Assembly: GCA_019636755.1 (NCBI GenBank)
Contig: JAHBWZ010000007.1
Location: forward strand, 186,001-250,000
Length of the DNA stretch: 64,000 bases
Direction of reading: 5' to 3'
Source: Phycisphaeraceae bacterium
GTDB lineage: Bacteria > Planctomycetota > Phycisphaerae > Phycisphaerales > SM1A02
Part shown: one piece after another, positions 53,383-61,910 of the stretch
Numbering within the stretch: the stretch's first letter is position 1
Layout: every line of letters starts with the position of its first letter
Translations under genes and position numbers: made by a program
Notes under the pieces: generated by a model
What the model was told of the DNA's origin: nothing
Database searches by the model: none
Seen by the model: the letters and a program-made list of their open reading frames with translations, nothing else

Positions 53383-56238
53383 ATGAGTATCTACACCCGA
53401 CTCTGGCTGCTCGGGGGAGCATGCACCGTCACCGCGGCCGCGTTCGCGCAGGTCGCGCCTCCACCCGATGCCTTCAGTCGCCTGCCTCGCGCGAGCCAGG
53501 TCGACGGACAGGGTGTCCCCGCCGAACTGCAGGACAGCGAGATCGATGCCTGGCGGGAGATCCGGCTGGATGGCACGGCTGCGTGCGTCGGCTCGTTCGA
53601 ACGGTTCGGCCGCGTGCTGCGGCTCTACGGTGAAGCCTTCTCGCACGGCGCGACCCCGGAGGCGTCGGCCGAGGCCTTCCTCGCCGGAAACGCCCCCGTC
53701 CTCGGCCTCGATCACCTGGATATGGTGCCGATCCCGGAACTGCACAACCAGCCCATCATGTATCTCCGGGAGTCGGGGACGTTCAAGTTCACCGGCCTGA
53801 ATTACCGCCAGGTGCGCGGCGGGCTTCCGGTCTTCCGGTCCCGCCTCATGCTGCTCGTCCGCAACGAGCCGGGGTATCCCCTGGTCCTCGCGTCGGCGGA
53901 TGTCCGTGACCTTGCCGACTTCATGCCGGATCCGCAGGTCGTCCTCGCGGCGACGCCGAACGCCGCGCAGGCGGCGGCGATGCGGGCGGTCCCGGGGCTC
54001 GACCAGTTCCGCGATGCCGAGATGGTGATCTACGCCGGGGTCGACGACACCGTCGTCGAGCCGCGCGAGGCGTGGGTCTTCCTCGCCGGCCGCGGCCAGA
54101 TCACCGATCCCGATCACGGATGGTGGCTGTTCGTGGTCGATGCACGGACGAACCGGGTGCTCTTCTCCGAAAGCCAGATCTTCCACGTCGACGTCAACGG
54201 CGTCACGCAGGGTGTCGCCACGCAGGGCATCGGTGCGGACTTCTGCGGGCCCGTCGCCACCGAGCTGATGCCCCATGCGCGCGCCTTCATCGGTGCCACG
54301 AATGTCTTCAGCAACGCCTTCGGGCAGTTCACGGTCCCGAACCCCGGCAATCAGCAGGTCACCGTCACCGGCAATCTCCAGGGCCGGTACTTCAGGGTCA
54401 CCAACCAGGCCGGGAGCAACACGTCCGCTCAGCAGACGCTCTTTCCGCCCGGACCGGCGATGCTCACGTTCAACCCGATCAACTCGAACGAGTTCGTCCG
54501 CGCCGAGGTCAATGCGTTCCTGCACGCGAACCTCCTTCGCGACTTCGTGCTGTACTACAACCCGTCGTATCCGACGGTGTCAACGCAGCTCGACATGGCC
54601 GTCAACGTGAACCTCGACAACAACTGCAACGCCTTCTACAGCCCGGCCGAGCAGTCGATCAACTTCTACACCTCCGGCGGCGGCTGTGCGAACACCGCCT
54701 TCAGCACGGTTGTCTATCACGAGTTCGGACACCATCTCATCCAGATGGCCGGCAGCGGACAGGGCGCCTACGGCGAAGGCATGTCGGACTGCGTGGCGGT
54801 CATCATGTCCGACGACCCCGGTCTCGGCTACGGATTCAACTCCGGCTGCGGCACGCCTCTGCGGAACGCAGACAACGACTGCCAGTACAGCGCTGCCAAC
54901 TGCACGACCAACTGCGGCAGCGCGATCCACTCCTGCGGCCGCCTGATGTCGGGCTGCGTCTGGGATCTGCGGAACCAGCTGCTTTCGACGCATCCGGCGA
55001 CCTATCGAGACATCCTCAGCTCGCTGACCATCAACTCGATCCTGCTCCATACCGGCACGGCGATCAATCCGGCCATCACGATCGACTTCCTCACGCTTGA
55101 TGACGACGACGCCAACATCAACAACGGGACACCGCATTACGCCCAGATCGCAGCCGCGTTCGGGGCGCACAACATGCCCGCGCCTCCGCTCGCGGCCATC
55201 TCCCTGGAACTGACGGCGACGACGCCCGCGTGTGTCCGGCCCGATGGGGGCACCTCGCTCGAGATCAACATCGTGCCGGTGGCAGGCACGCTGAACGGCG
55301 GCACGGCGCAGTTCTTCTACAGCACCGGCGGCGCCTTCTCCTCCATCCCGCTGAATGCCGCCGGCGGCACGCTCTTCACGGTGAACGTCCCGGCGACACC
55401 ATGCCTCACCGACGTGCGCTATTACTTCCGTGCCCAGGGCTCCAACGGCACGTTCTACACCCTGCCCGCCAACGCCCCGACGGCGACGTTCGGCTCGATC
55501 TCCGGGTATGACTGCGACGCAGTCTTCAGCGACGACTTCGAGACGAACCAGGGCTGGTCGGTGACGAACAGCGGCGGCCTGACCGATGGGGCGTGGGACC
55601 GCGGCATCCCGATTCCGTGGACCGTCTGCAATCGCGGCAATCCCAACAACGACGCCGATGGATCGGGGCGCTGCTATCTGACCGACAACAGTTCGGCCAG
55701 CAACTGCAACAGCGACGTCGACAACGGCCGGACCTCGCTGATCTCTCCGATCATCGACGCCACCGGTGAGTCGTACGTCAGCTACTGGCGCTGGTACTCC
55801 AACACGGCCGGGTCGAACCCGAACGTGGACATCTTCGAGGTCTTCGTGTCATCCAACGGCGGAAGCACATGGACCGCCCTGGAGGTCGTCGGTCCCGGCG
55901 GCCCGCAGGCGAACGGCGGATGGAACTTCCGTCGCTTCCGCATCGCGGATTACGTCACGCCCAGCAGCCAGTTCCGCATCCGGTTCGACGCCAGCGACCT
56001 CGGCCCGCAGGCCGTGGTCGAGGCCGCGGTGGACGGTGTGTCGGTGCTGACGCTCTCCTGTGAACTCCCCTGCCCCGGCGACCTGGACGGCGACGGCGAC
56101 GTGGGATTCAACGACGTCCTCGACCTGCTGAGCGCGTGGGGTCCCTGCGCCGGCTGCGCGGCGGACATCGACGGCAGCGGCACGGTGGACTTCTCCGACC
56201 TGCTGACGCTGCTCAGTGCCTGGGGGCCATGCGAGTGA
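53383..56238 (+). CDS. Secreted zinc metallopeptidase (M36-like) with dockerin-like repeats
   Basis: The 951-residue protein has a signal peptide (WLLGGACTVTAAAFAQV). An FTP-like propeptide region (about 60-210) follows, then a peptidase domain with the zinc motif HEFGHH (His446-His451) and the Glu465 of EGMSDC, the fungalysin-type ligand order. Cysteine pairs follow (NCTTNCG, SCGRLMSGC). A proprotein-convertase-like or jelly-roll beta domain spans about 705-890 and two dockerin-like repeats end the protein (SAWGPC twice). It would be a secreted protease that may be bound to a cohesin-like partner; none is visible here. Confidence 0.9.
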   Translation: MSIYTRLWLLGGACTVTAAAFAQVAPPPDAFSRLPRASQVDGQGVPAELQDSEIDAWREIRLDGTAACVGSFERFGRVLRLYGEAFSHGATPEASAEAFLAGNAPVLGLDHLDMVPIPELHNQPIMYLRESGTFKFTGLNYRQVRGGLPVFRSRLMLLVRNEPGYPLVLASADVRDLADFMPDPQVVLAATPNAAQAAAMRAVPGLDQFRDAEMVIYAGVDDTVVEPREAWVFLAGRGQITDPDHGWWLFVVDARTNRVLFSESQIFHVDVNGVTQGVATQGIGADFCGPVATELMPHARAFIGATNVFSNAFGQFTVPNPGNQQVTVTGNLQGRYFRVTNQAGSNTSAQQTLFPPGPAMLTFNPINSNEFVRAEVNAFLHANLLRDFVLYYNPSYPTVSTQLDMAVNVNLDNNCNAFYSPAEQSINFYTSGGGCANTAFSTVVYHEFGHHLIQMAGSGQGAYGEGMSDCVAVIMSDDPGLGYGFNSGCGTPLRNADNDCQYSAANCTTNCGSAIHSCGRLMSGCVWDLRNQLLSTHPATYRDILSSLTINSILLHTGTAINPAITIDFLTLDDDDANINNGTPHYAQIAAAFGAHNMPAPPLAAISLELTATTPACVRPDGGTSLEINIVPVAGTLNGGTAQFFYSTGGAFSSIPLNAAGGTLFTVNVPATPCLTDVRYYFRAQGSNGTFYTLPANAPTATFGSISGYDCDAVFSDDFETNQGWSVTNSGGLTDGAWDRGIPIPWTVCNRGNPNNDADGSGRCYLTDNSSASNCNSDVDNGRTSLISPIIDATGESYVSYWRWYSNTAGSNPNVDIFEVFVSSNGGSTWTALEVVGPGGPQANGGWNFRRFRIADYVTPSSQFRIRFDASDLGPQAVVEAAVDGVSVLTLSCELPCPGDLDGDGDVGFNDVLDLLSAWGPCAGCAADIDGSGTVDFSDLLTLLSAWGPCE

Positions 56239-56298
56239 CCCCGCACACGGCGTGATTCAGGACACACCCGTCCGGATCGGACGGTGACCCGAGAGAAC

Positions 56299-56331
56299 GA
56301 CAGGCGCCTCCCGATCCGGGAGGCGCCTGTC
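56299..56331. terminator. Hairpin terminator between convergent genes
   Basis: A perfect 15-bp stem (56299-56313 with 56317-56331) closes on ATC. It lies between the metallopeptidase stop (56238) and the minus-strand stop at 56370. Confidence 0.8.
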
Positions 56332-56369
56332 ATTCGACGATCCCCCCCTCGCCGTCGCGCCGCGGACCG

Positions 56370-58022
56370 TCAGCGTGCGACCGAAATGATCGTCACGTCG
56401 TCTTCGTTGCCGCTCGCGCTCGCGAATGCACCCATCGCCTCCAGGCATGCCTCCACGTCCGCCGCGGGCGAATCGGTCCGCGCCAGCGCGTCGGCGATCC
56501 GCGCGCGTCCGAACTGTTCGCCCGCCGACGAAACCGACTCGACGATGCCGTCGCTGAACACGATCAGCCGCTCGCCGGGCGCCATGCGCCCGACGCAGCG
56601 GTGGAACGTGCCGTCGGGCAGGACACCCAGGAGCATCGAGCCCTCGCCGTCGCCGGCCGGACGGAGTCCGCCCGTGCTCTCCCGGATGACGGCGTATCCG
56701 TGGCCGCAGTCGATGAACTCCATTTCGCCGGTGGCCGGCGCCAGGACCGCCAGGAACATCGACGCGAAACGGCCGACCTCCGCATGTGCGACGAGCGAGT
56801 CGTTGAGCGCTCGAGCCACGGTCTCGACATCGGCGCCGGCCGCGAGCAGCGACCTCGTCCTGGAGATGACCGCGGCCATGATGATGGCGGAGTCGAATCC
56901 ATGACCGGTCACGTCGCCGAGACACAGGCCGACGCGACCGTCGGGCAGCGGCAGAATGTCGACGAAGTCCCCGGCGACAACGTCACCGGGACGCGCCCGG
57001 TGGGCGTAGGCGAGGCCATTCACGATGCCCTCGGGCGGCGGCAGGAGCAGCGCCTGCGCGTCGCGCGCGGCCTTGAGTTCGCGCTCCATGCGCCGCTGGC
57101 GCGACTCGACCTCGCGCTGCCCGATGGCGGCGAAGGCATTCCCCGCGAGTTGTGCGATCGCGGTGGCGTAGGCGACGGCCTCGTTGCTTCCCTCCGGCTC
57201 GAAATCGCGGGCGTCCAGGTAGAGGACGTACGCCGTCGCCTCACCGACCAGCACCGGCACGGCGACGGCCGTGTGCACGCCCAGGCCGGCGATGCTCACC
57301 GCTTCCGATCCGATCGACCCGCGCGTCACGCGCGCCGCGAAGCCCGCGGCCGCCTCGCGGACCACGGATCGACTGAACGTCACCTGGGCGCTGCTCGACG
57401 TCCGCCCCGCCGGCGGGCCTCGCTCCGCAACGACCTGCGGGGTGTCGGTCCGCGCCGAGATCAGCAGGGCGCGGTGCATGCCGGTCAATTCCGCGGCGCC
57501 GTCCAGCAGCGCCTCGATCAGCGCCGCCTCGTCGGGAGCGCCGGTGATCCGCGTCGCGGCGTTCAGCAGTCGATCGACGCCCCGTGCGGCCAGCGTCCGG
57601 TTCGCCTCTTCACCCACGCGTGCCATGGCGGTGCCGTGCGCCAGGCCGATGTCGCGCGAGTCCGTTCCTCGCGCCATGGCCTCCGAGGCCAGTCGGAACG
57701 AAACGGGCCCGAATCGGACCATGTCGCCGACTTCCATCGGCGCCGCGATCCGGGCCTGCAGGCGCACACCGTTCAGGAACGTTCCGTGGCGCGATCCGGC
57801 ATCGATGATGAACCAGCGGCCGCGCCGGCTCGTGATCCGTGCATGCTCCCGCGAGACCGCGCGGGAGAGCAGCGCGAGTCCGGACTCCTGGGTTCGGCCG
57901 ATGGACAGCCCGCCCGGCGGCAGCGCGACGGGCGCGGTCGGCGCTCCCTCACCGCCGAGCGGCACAAGAAACGCCGCCGGGGGCTCGATCGACCCGACCA
58001 TCGTCTGCAGCAGGCTCGTCAC
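56370..58022 (-). CDS. FHA-GAF-SpoIIE/PP2C-type phosphatase
   Basis: The 550-residue protein has an FHA domain (about 38-112, SREHARI followed by DAGSRHGTFLNGV). A GAF domain (about 150-305) contains LLNAATRITGAPDEAALIEAL and MHRALLISAR. The C-terminal SpoIIE/RsbU phosphatase domain (about 335-548) has metal-binding motifs GDFVDILPLPDGR, CLGDVTGHG, IVFSDGIVES and EDDVTIISV. It likely dephosphorylates an anti-sigma-factor antagonist or similar target in response to a phosphothreonine or ligand signal. Its ATG overlaps the stop of the upstream DisA-type gene (ATGA), so the two are co-translated. No matching anti-sigma or antagonist gene is in the window. Confidence 0.92.
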   Translation of the reverse strand: MTSLLQTMVGSIEPPAAFLVPLGGEGAPTAPVALPPGGLSIGRTQESGLALLSRAVSREHARITSRRGRWFIIDAGSRHGTFLNGVRLQARIAAPMEVGDMVRFGPVSFRLASEAMARGTDSRDIGLAHGTAMARVGEEANRTLAARGVDRLLNAATRITGAPDEAALIEALLDGAAELTGMHRALLISARTDTPQVVAERGPPAGRTSSSAQVTFSRSVVREAAAGFAARVTRGSIGSEAVSIAGLGVHTAVAVPVLVGEATAYVLYLDARDFEPEGSNEAVAYATAIAQLAGNAFAAIGQREVESRQRRMERELKAARDAQALLLPPPEGIVNGLAYAHRARPGDVVAGDFVDILPLPDGRVGLCLGDVTGHGFDSAIIMAAVISRTRSLLAAGADVETVARALNDSLVAHAEVGRFASMFLAVLAPATGEMEFIDCGHGYAVIRESTGGLRPAGDGEGSMLLGVLPDGTFHRCVGRMAPGERLIVFSDGIVESVSSAGEQFGRARIADALARTDSPAADVEACLEAMGAFASASGNEDDVTIISVAR

Positions 58023-58936
58023 GGGTGGTCCCTCGGGGCAGCGTCGGCTCGGGGCGTGCCCGGCGCCACCGGCGGCGCGGCGGGCAGGAAATGCGCCACC
58101 AGCCGACCGGCGCGCCAGACGCGCACCGCACCATCGGTCTGGCTCACCGTCACCGCCACGGCGCGGGTGATCGCCGTGATGGATGCCGCGGCGCCATGCC
58201 TGGCACCGAGGCCCGCGGGAAGCGGTGCCGTGCCCGGCGCGCGCAGCCGGGCACCGGCGGTCTCCACCACGCCGCTTCCGCGGAGAATGAAGGCGCCGTC
58301 GATCGCGCTCAGCTCCTTGACGGTCTCCGTCACGTTGGTGCTGAGGATGCTCCGGTCCCGTGCGCTGTAGCCCTTGAACGGATTCAGGATCATCTGCTCA
58401 CTGTGCGCCAGAACCGCGGCATGATCACCGACGACCATGAGCGCCCCGACGCGTCGACCTTCACGGCCGAACCGGCCGAGATCGAAAGCGACCTCCAGGA
58501 CCCGGAGGAAGACCTCGCGGCGGATGTGCGCGTCAATGCGCGGCTGCTCGGTGGTGTCGATCAGTTCGTACTCCGCGCCGAGCGTCAAGGTGACGAGCGT
58601 GTCGATGTGCGCCCGATACGGTCCCGCGAGAAACACGGCGGTGTCGCCAATGTCCAGCAGCCCCTCGGTCAGCGCCAGGACAGCCGCAAGGCGCACCTGT
58701 CCGAGCCGATCGAGTTCGACCGCGGGAACGGTCAGGATCGCCGATGCGGAGTCGCGCAACCGGTCGGGGATCCGCGACCCGGCCACCCCGCGGTCCACCA
58801 GGATGGTCCGAAGGGGCAGCGACTCCATTTCCGGCAGGGCGTCACCGGCGACGACAATGCCCCGCCCGCCGATGGCGTTGACCATCATGACCGCGGATTC
58901 GAGCAGCAGTCGTGGGACCCGGGCAGGATCATCCAT
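58019..58936 (-). CDS. Diadenylate cyclase (DAC domain, DacZ-like) with atypical motif
   Basis: The 305-residue protein has an N-terminal region of about 130 residues like the pyruvate-kinase C-terminal-type domain of archaeal DacZ, and a C-terminal DAC domain. The catalytic DGA is present (AIDGAFI, 213-215). The usual RHR motif reads ARHGAA (246-248), with the second Arg replaced by Gly. It would make c-di-AMP from two ATP if active. The operon with the SpoIIE-type phosphatase suggests signalling crosstalk (inference). The start is ATG 58936; TATCGT (58957-58952) lies 15 bases before it. Confidence 0.83.
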   Translation of the reverse strand: MDDPARVPRLLLESAVMMVNAIGGRGIVVAGDALPEMESLPLRTILVDRGVAGSRIPDRLRDSASAILTVPAVELDRLGQVRLAAVLALTEGLLDIGDTAVFLAGPYRAHIDTLVTLTLGAEYELIDTTEQPRIDAHIRREVFLRVLEVAFDLGRFGREGRRVGALMVVGDHAAVLAHSEQMILNPFKGYSARDRSILSTNVTETVKELSAIDGAFILRGSGVVETAGARLRAPGTAPLPAGLGARHGAAASITAITRAVAVTVSQTDGAVRVWRAGRLVAHFLPAAPPVAPGTPRADAAPRDHP

Positions 58937-59046
58937 GTGACACCGGGTCGTACGATACCGATCGGCCGAGCAGATACACGCTCCCCTGCCCGCACGGGCG
59001 TCGGCGTGCCGGAGACCACCCCGGGGTCCGGCCCCGCGGAATCTGG

Positions 59047-59052
59047 TAGGGT
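59047..59052 (+). promoter_or_regulatory. Candidate -10 element of the cyclophilin gene (leaderless class)
   Basis: TAGGGT ends 7 bases before the ATG at 59060, the same hexamer and nearly the same spacing as at recJ. Confidence 0.5.
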
Positions 59053-59059
59053 TCATCCC

Positions 59060-59542
59060 ATGTCGTACCCGCGTGCAGCCATTCGAACCGGCATGGGCGA
59101 CCTTGTTGTCGAACTCTGGGATGACGTCGCGCCGAAGCATGTCGAGAACTTCCTGCGCCTCGCGCGTGAAGGCTTCTACGACAACCTGACGTTCCACAGG
59201 ATCCTGCCGGGATTCGTGATCCAGGGCGGCTGCCCGCGCGGGGACGGCACCGGCGGGCCGGGCTGGCGTGTCAAGGCGGAGTTCAACGATCGCCCGCACG
59301 AGCCCGGCGTGCTGTCGATGGCGAGAAGCACGGATCCCGATTCTGCCGGCAGCCAGTTCTTCGTCTGCCTGACGCGCGAGAAGTGCCGCCATCTCGACCG
59401 GCAGTACACGGCCTTCGGGCGCGTGATCGAGGGCATGGACATCGTCGGCCGGATCGGTGCGGTCGATGTGGATCGCAACGGCCGCCCGGCCACCGCGGTC
59501 GCGCTGCACGGCGTGGTGCCGCAGTCCGTCGCCGCGGAGTGA
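59060..59542 (+). CDS. Cyclophilin-type peptidyl-prolyl cis-trans isomerase
   Basis: The 160-residue protein has the cyclophilin motifs FHRILPGFVIQGGCPRGDGT (about 50-69, including the catalytic Arg and Phe), SMARSTDPDSAGSQFFVCLT and TAFGRVIEGMDIV. There is no signal peptide, so it acts in the cytoplasm on Xaa-Pro bonds. TAGGGT lies 7 bases before the ATG. It ends 88 bases before the stop of the convergent parB. Confidence 0.95.
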   Translation: MSYPRAAIRTGMGDLVVELWDDVAPKHVENFLRLAREGFYDNLTFHRILPGFVIQGGCPRGDGTGGPGWRVKAEFNDRPHEPGVLSMARSTDPDSAGSQFFVCLTREKCRHLDRQYTAFGRVIEGMDIVGRIGAVDVDRNGRPATAVALHGVVPQSVAAE

Positions 59543-59629
59543 TCTCGGCGGTGCCATCGACCGCACCGGGCGCTGCGCCGCCGTGGCATCCGGCCGCGGG
59601 CCGCGCCGAACGCATTGCCGCGAAAGCAC

Positions 59630-60661
59630 TTACGGCTCTCGGTAGCCGAGCCGCTCCAGGATCCCCTCGAACTGCTCGAAACTGAAGAACTCGATGGTCA
59701 TGCTCCCGGTGCCCTTGCGCCGACCGGGGACGATCGTGACCTTGGTCCCCAGGTGGACGCCGACCCGCTTCTCCAGGTCTGCCATGTGCAGGCGTGACGG
59801 AGACCGATCCGCGGGATCGCCCGCCATGCGGGCCGGCCGGCCGTTCCCGCCCAGGCTGCGCACCTGGCGCTCGAGTTCGCGCACCGACCACCCCGCTGCG
59901 ATGGCCCGCGCGCGGAGACGCTCGCGAAGCGCGAGATCCTGGACGCCGAGCAGCGCCTTGCCGTGCCCCATGTCCAGCTCCCCGGACACCAGGGCGGCGC
60001 GCGTCGCCGCATCGAGTTCACACAGTCGCAGGTGATTGCTGACGCTCGACCGGTCCAGTCCGACACGATCGGCGATCTCCTGGTGGGTCAGGCCATGGTC
60101 GGTGGCGAGGCGCCGCAGCGCCTCCGCGCGTTCGATCGGATTGAGATCCTCGCGCTGGAGGTTCTCGACCAGCGACCACTCCGCCGCGGTCCGATCATCG
60201 AGTTCTCGGACCACCGCGGGAATCTCGGCGAGCCCCAGACGCAGGGCCGCCCGCCAGCGCCGCTCTCCCGCGACGATCTCATAACTCCCGTCTGCCAATG
60301 GCCGTACGACGATCGGCTGCATGACGCCGCAGGTCCGGATCGACTGGCTCAGGGCCTCGAGCGCCGCATCGTCGAAGTGCCGGCGCGGCTGCTGTGGATT
60401 CGCCGTCACGCGCGCGACCGGGAGGTGGTGCAGACCGGGCCCCTGCCCGGAGGCGCGGTCGATCGCCCGCTCCGGCCGGACATCCGGGTTGCCCGTCCGA
60501 CCGGCGTCAGTCTCAGGTGGCGCCCTGTCCGGAGCAGCCGCGGCGGGCGCGGGGAGGTCGACTCGAACCGGGATGGCGGCCGTCCCGAGCAGGCTCTCGA
60601 GCCCCCGGCCCAGCCGGCGCCGAGGCGCTTGTTCATCCCTGGACGCGCTGCGGGTGGTCAT
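59630..60661 (-). CDS. parB: Chromosome-partitioning protein ParB
   Basis: The 343-residue protein begins MTTRSASRDEQAPRRRLGRG (the N-terminal ParA-stimulating LGRGLxxLL region is at 17-25), with AGGAGG 6 bases before the ATG. The CTPase/ParB domain has VARVTANPQQPRRHFDDAAL, YEIVAGERRWRAA (C motif) and the VENLQREDLNPIERAEAL segment. The helix-turn-helix LTHQEIADRVGLDRSSVSNH binds parS. A C-terminal dimerisation domain ends LERLGYREP. It slides on DNA as a CTP-gated clamp. No parA is adjacent. Two parS-like sites lie just upstream. Confidence 0.97.
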   Translation of the reverse strand: MTTRSASRDEQAPRRRLGRGLESLLGTAAIPVRVDLPAPAAAAPDRAPPETDAGRTGNPDVRPERAIDRASGQGPGLHHLPVARVTANPQQPRRHFDDAALEALSQSIRTCGVMQPIVVRPLADGSYEIVAGERRWRAALRLGLAEIPAVVRELDDRTAAEWSLVENLQREDLNPIERAEALRRLATDHGLTHQEIADRVGLDRSSVSNHLRLCELDAATRAALVSGELDMGHGKALLGVQDLALRERLRARAIAAGWSVRELERQVRSLGGNGRPARMAGDPADRSPSRLHMADLEKRVGVHLGTKVTIVPGRRKGTGSMTIEFFSFEQFEGILERLGYREP

Positions 60662-60683
60662 GTGTGCCTCCTGCACGGACCGC

Positions 60684-60699
60684 TGTTCCCCGTGGAACA
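60684..60699. promoter_or_regulatory. parS: parS-like site 1
   Basis: TGTTCCCCGTGGAACA differs from the widespread parS TGTTTCACGTGAAACA at only three positions. It lies 23 bases upstream of the parB start codon. Confidence 0.75.
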
Positions 60700-60794
60700 G
60701 GAATCGCCCATTCGAGGGCCGACGCATGAGGTCCCGGCGATCGGGAGACCTCGCCGCCGCGTTATCCCACGAACGCGCAGCGGCGTCAACCCGC

Positions 60795-60810
60795 CGTTCC
60801 ACGGGGAACG
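60795..60810. promoter_or_regulatory. parS: parS-like site 2, inverted relative to site 1
   Basis: CGTTCCACGGGGAACG is the reverse complement of site 1 in its 14 core positions (GTTCCCCGTGGAAC), 95 bases away. The two sites flank the region from which parB is transcribed. Confidence 0.75.
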
Positions 60811-61048
60811 GCCACCGCCCTGAAGGGCGTGGCGTGAGTACCGGGAGAGGCACGACCAGGCCGACCGTGCACGAGCGCACTGCCCGTCCGATAACCTCTC
60901 ACCGCGGCCGCCGGGTCCAATAGCGACGGACGCGAGGGGGGCGACGCGCACGTGTGGCGACACCCACGCCCGCTCGCCGCGCACATCGCCAGGCGCTGCA
61001 GAACTCGCGGCGCACGGTGGTCGATATCGAAGCAGGAGAGCCCCGAAG

Positions 61049-61900
61049 ATGCAGGACGCCCTGGAGGTTATCGGAGTTTCCGCCGTACAGGCCCGGCTCG
61101 ACGACCTGGAGCAACGGCTCGCAGACGCCGACCGGCTGGCCGCCGTCGGACTTCTTGCGGCAGGAATTGCGCACGAGGTCAACAACCAGCTCACGCCAGC
61201 CATGGCGTATGCGCAGATGTTGCGCTGCTCGCTCGCAGATCCGATCGCGCGAGACCGCGCCCTGGACCGGATCATCGCCGGGATCGATGCGGCCAGCCGG
61301 ATCCTCTCCACCGTGCTGGGACTCGCGTCGCCATCCTCGCACCCGGGTCGCGCTTCGGTAGAGGCTGCCGCCCGGGAAGCGATCGAGTGTCTCGGGCCGG
61401 ATCCAACGCGCGACGGGATCGAGATCACGGTGTCGGTCGAGCCGGATCTGGCGGCGGCCATTGACCCGATGCCGCTGCAGCAGGTCCTGCTGAATCTCCT
61501 GGTCAATGCGCGCCGAGCGCTGCGCAGTCGCGGCGGGGGCGCCATCGCCATCCAGGGCCGGCGTCTGCCCGGCGCATGCGTTGAGATCGTGGTCCGCGAC
61601 AACGGCCCGGGGGTCCCGGTCCATCTCCGCGACCGCCTCTTCTCAGCGCCAACGAGCCGCGCCGTCCGGCCCGGCGCAGAGTCGCCGCGCCACGAACGCG
61701 CTGCCGCGATCGCCGGTCACCAGCCGCCGCAGCCACCGCACCCCGCGCCCGGTGGTCACGGAATCGGCCTGACGGTCTGCCACCGACTCGTCGCCAGCGC
61801 TCAGGGCAGCATCGTCGCGGAACATCCGGATGAGGGCGGCGCCCTGTTCCGGATCCAGCTCCGCGCTGCGCCACCACAACGCGCCCGAAAGGCCGGCTGA
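61049..61900 (+). CDS. Soluble sensor histidine kinase
   Basis: The 283-residue protein has no membrane segment. A short coiled coil (about 12-35) leads to the H-box GLLAAGIAHEVNNQLTPAMA with His42, NtrB-like. The ATPase domain has LLNLLVNARRAL, DNGPGVPVHLRDRLF and GHGIGLTVCHRLV. Between the G1 and G2 boxes is a Pro/His/Gln-rich insert of about 35 residues (HERAAAIAGHQPPQPPHPAP is part of it), probably a flexible lid. No response regulator adjoins it. It converges on the ABC gene 10 bases downstream. Confidence 0.88.
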   Translation: MQDALEVIGVSAVQARLDDLEQRLADADRLAAVGLLAAGIAHEVNNQLTPAMAYAQMLRCSLADPIARDRALDRIIAGIDAASRILSTVLGLASPSSHPGRASVEAAAREAIECLGPDPTRDGIEITVSVEPDLAAAIDPMPLQQVLLNLLVNARRALRSRGGGAIAIQGRRLPGACVEIVVRDNGPGVPVHLRDRLFSAPTSRAVRPGAESPRHERAAAIAGHQPPQPPHPAPGGHGIGLTVCHRLVASAQGSIVAEHPDEGGALFRIQLRAAPPQRARKAG

Positions 61901-61910
61901 TCCGAACCGC

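Noticed and set aside
60762-60770. TTATCCCAC, a DnaA-box-like sequence near parB.
   Set aside because: Only one such site and no A+T-rich unwinding element or dnaA gene nearby, so no origin is called.
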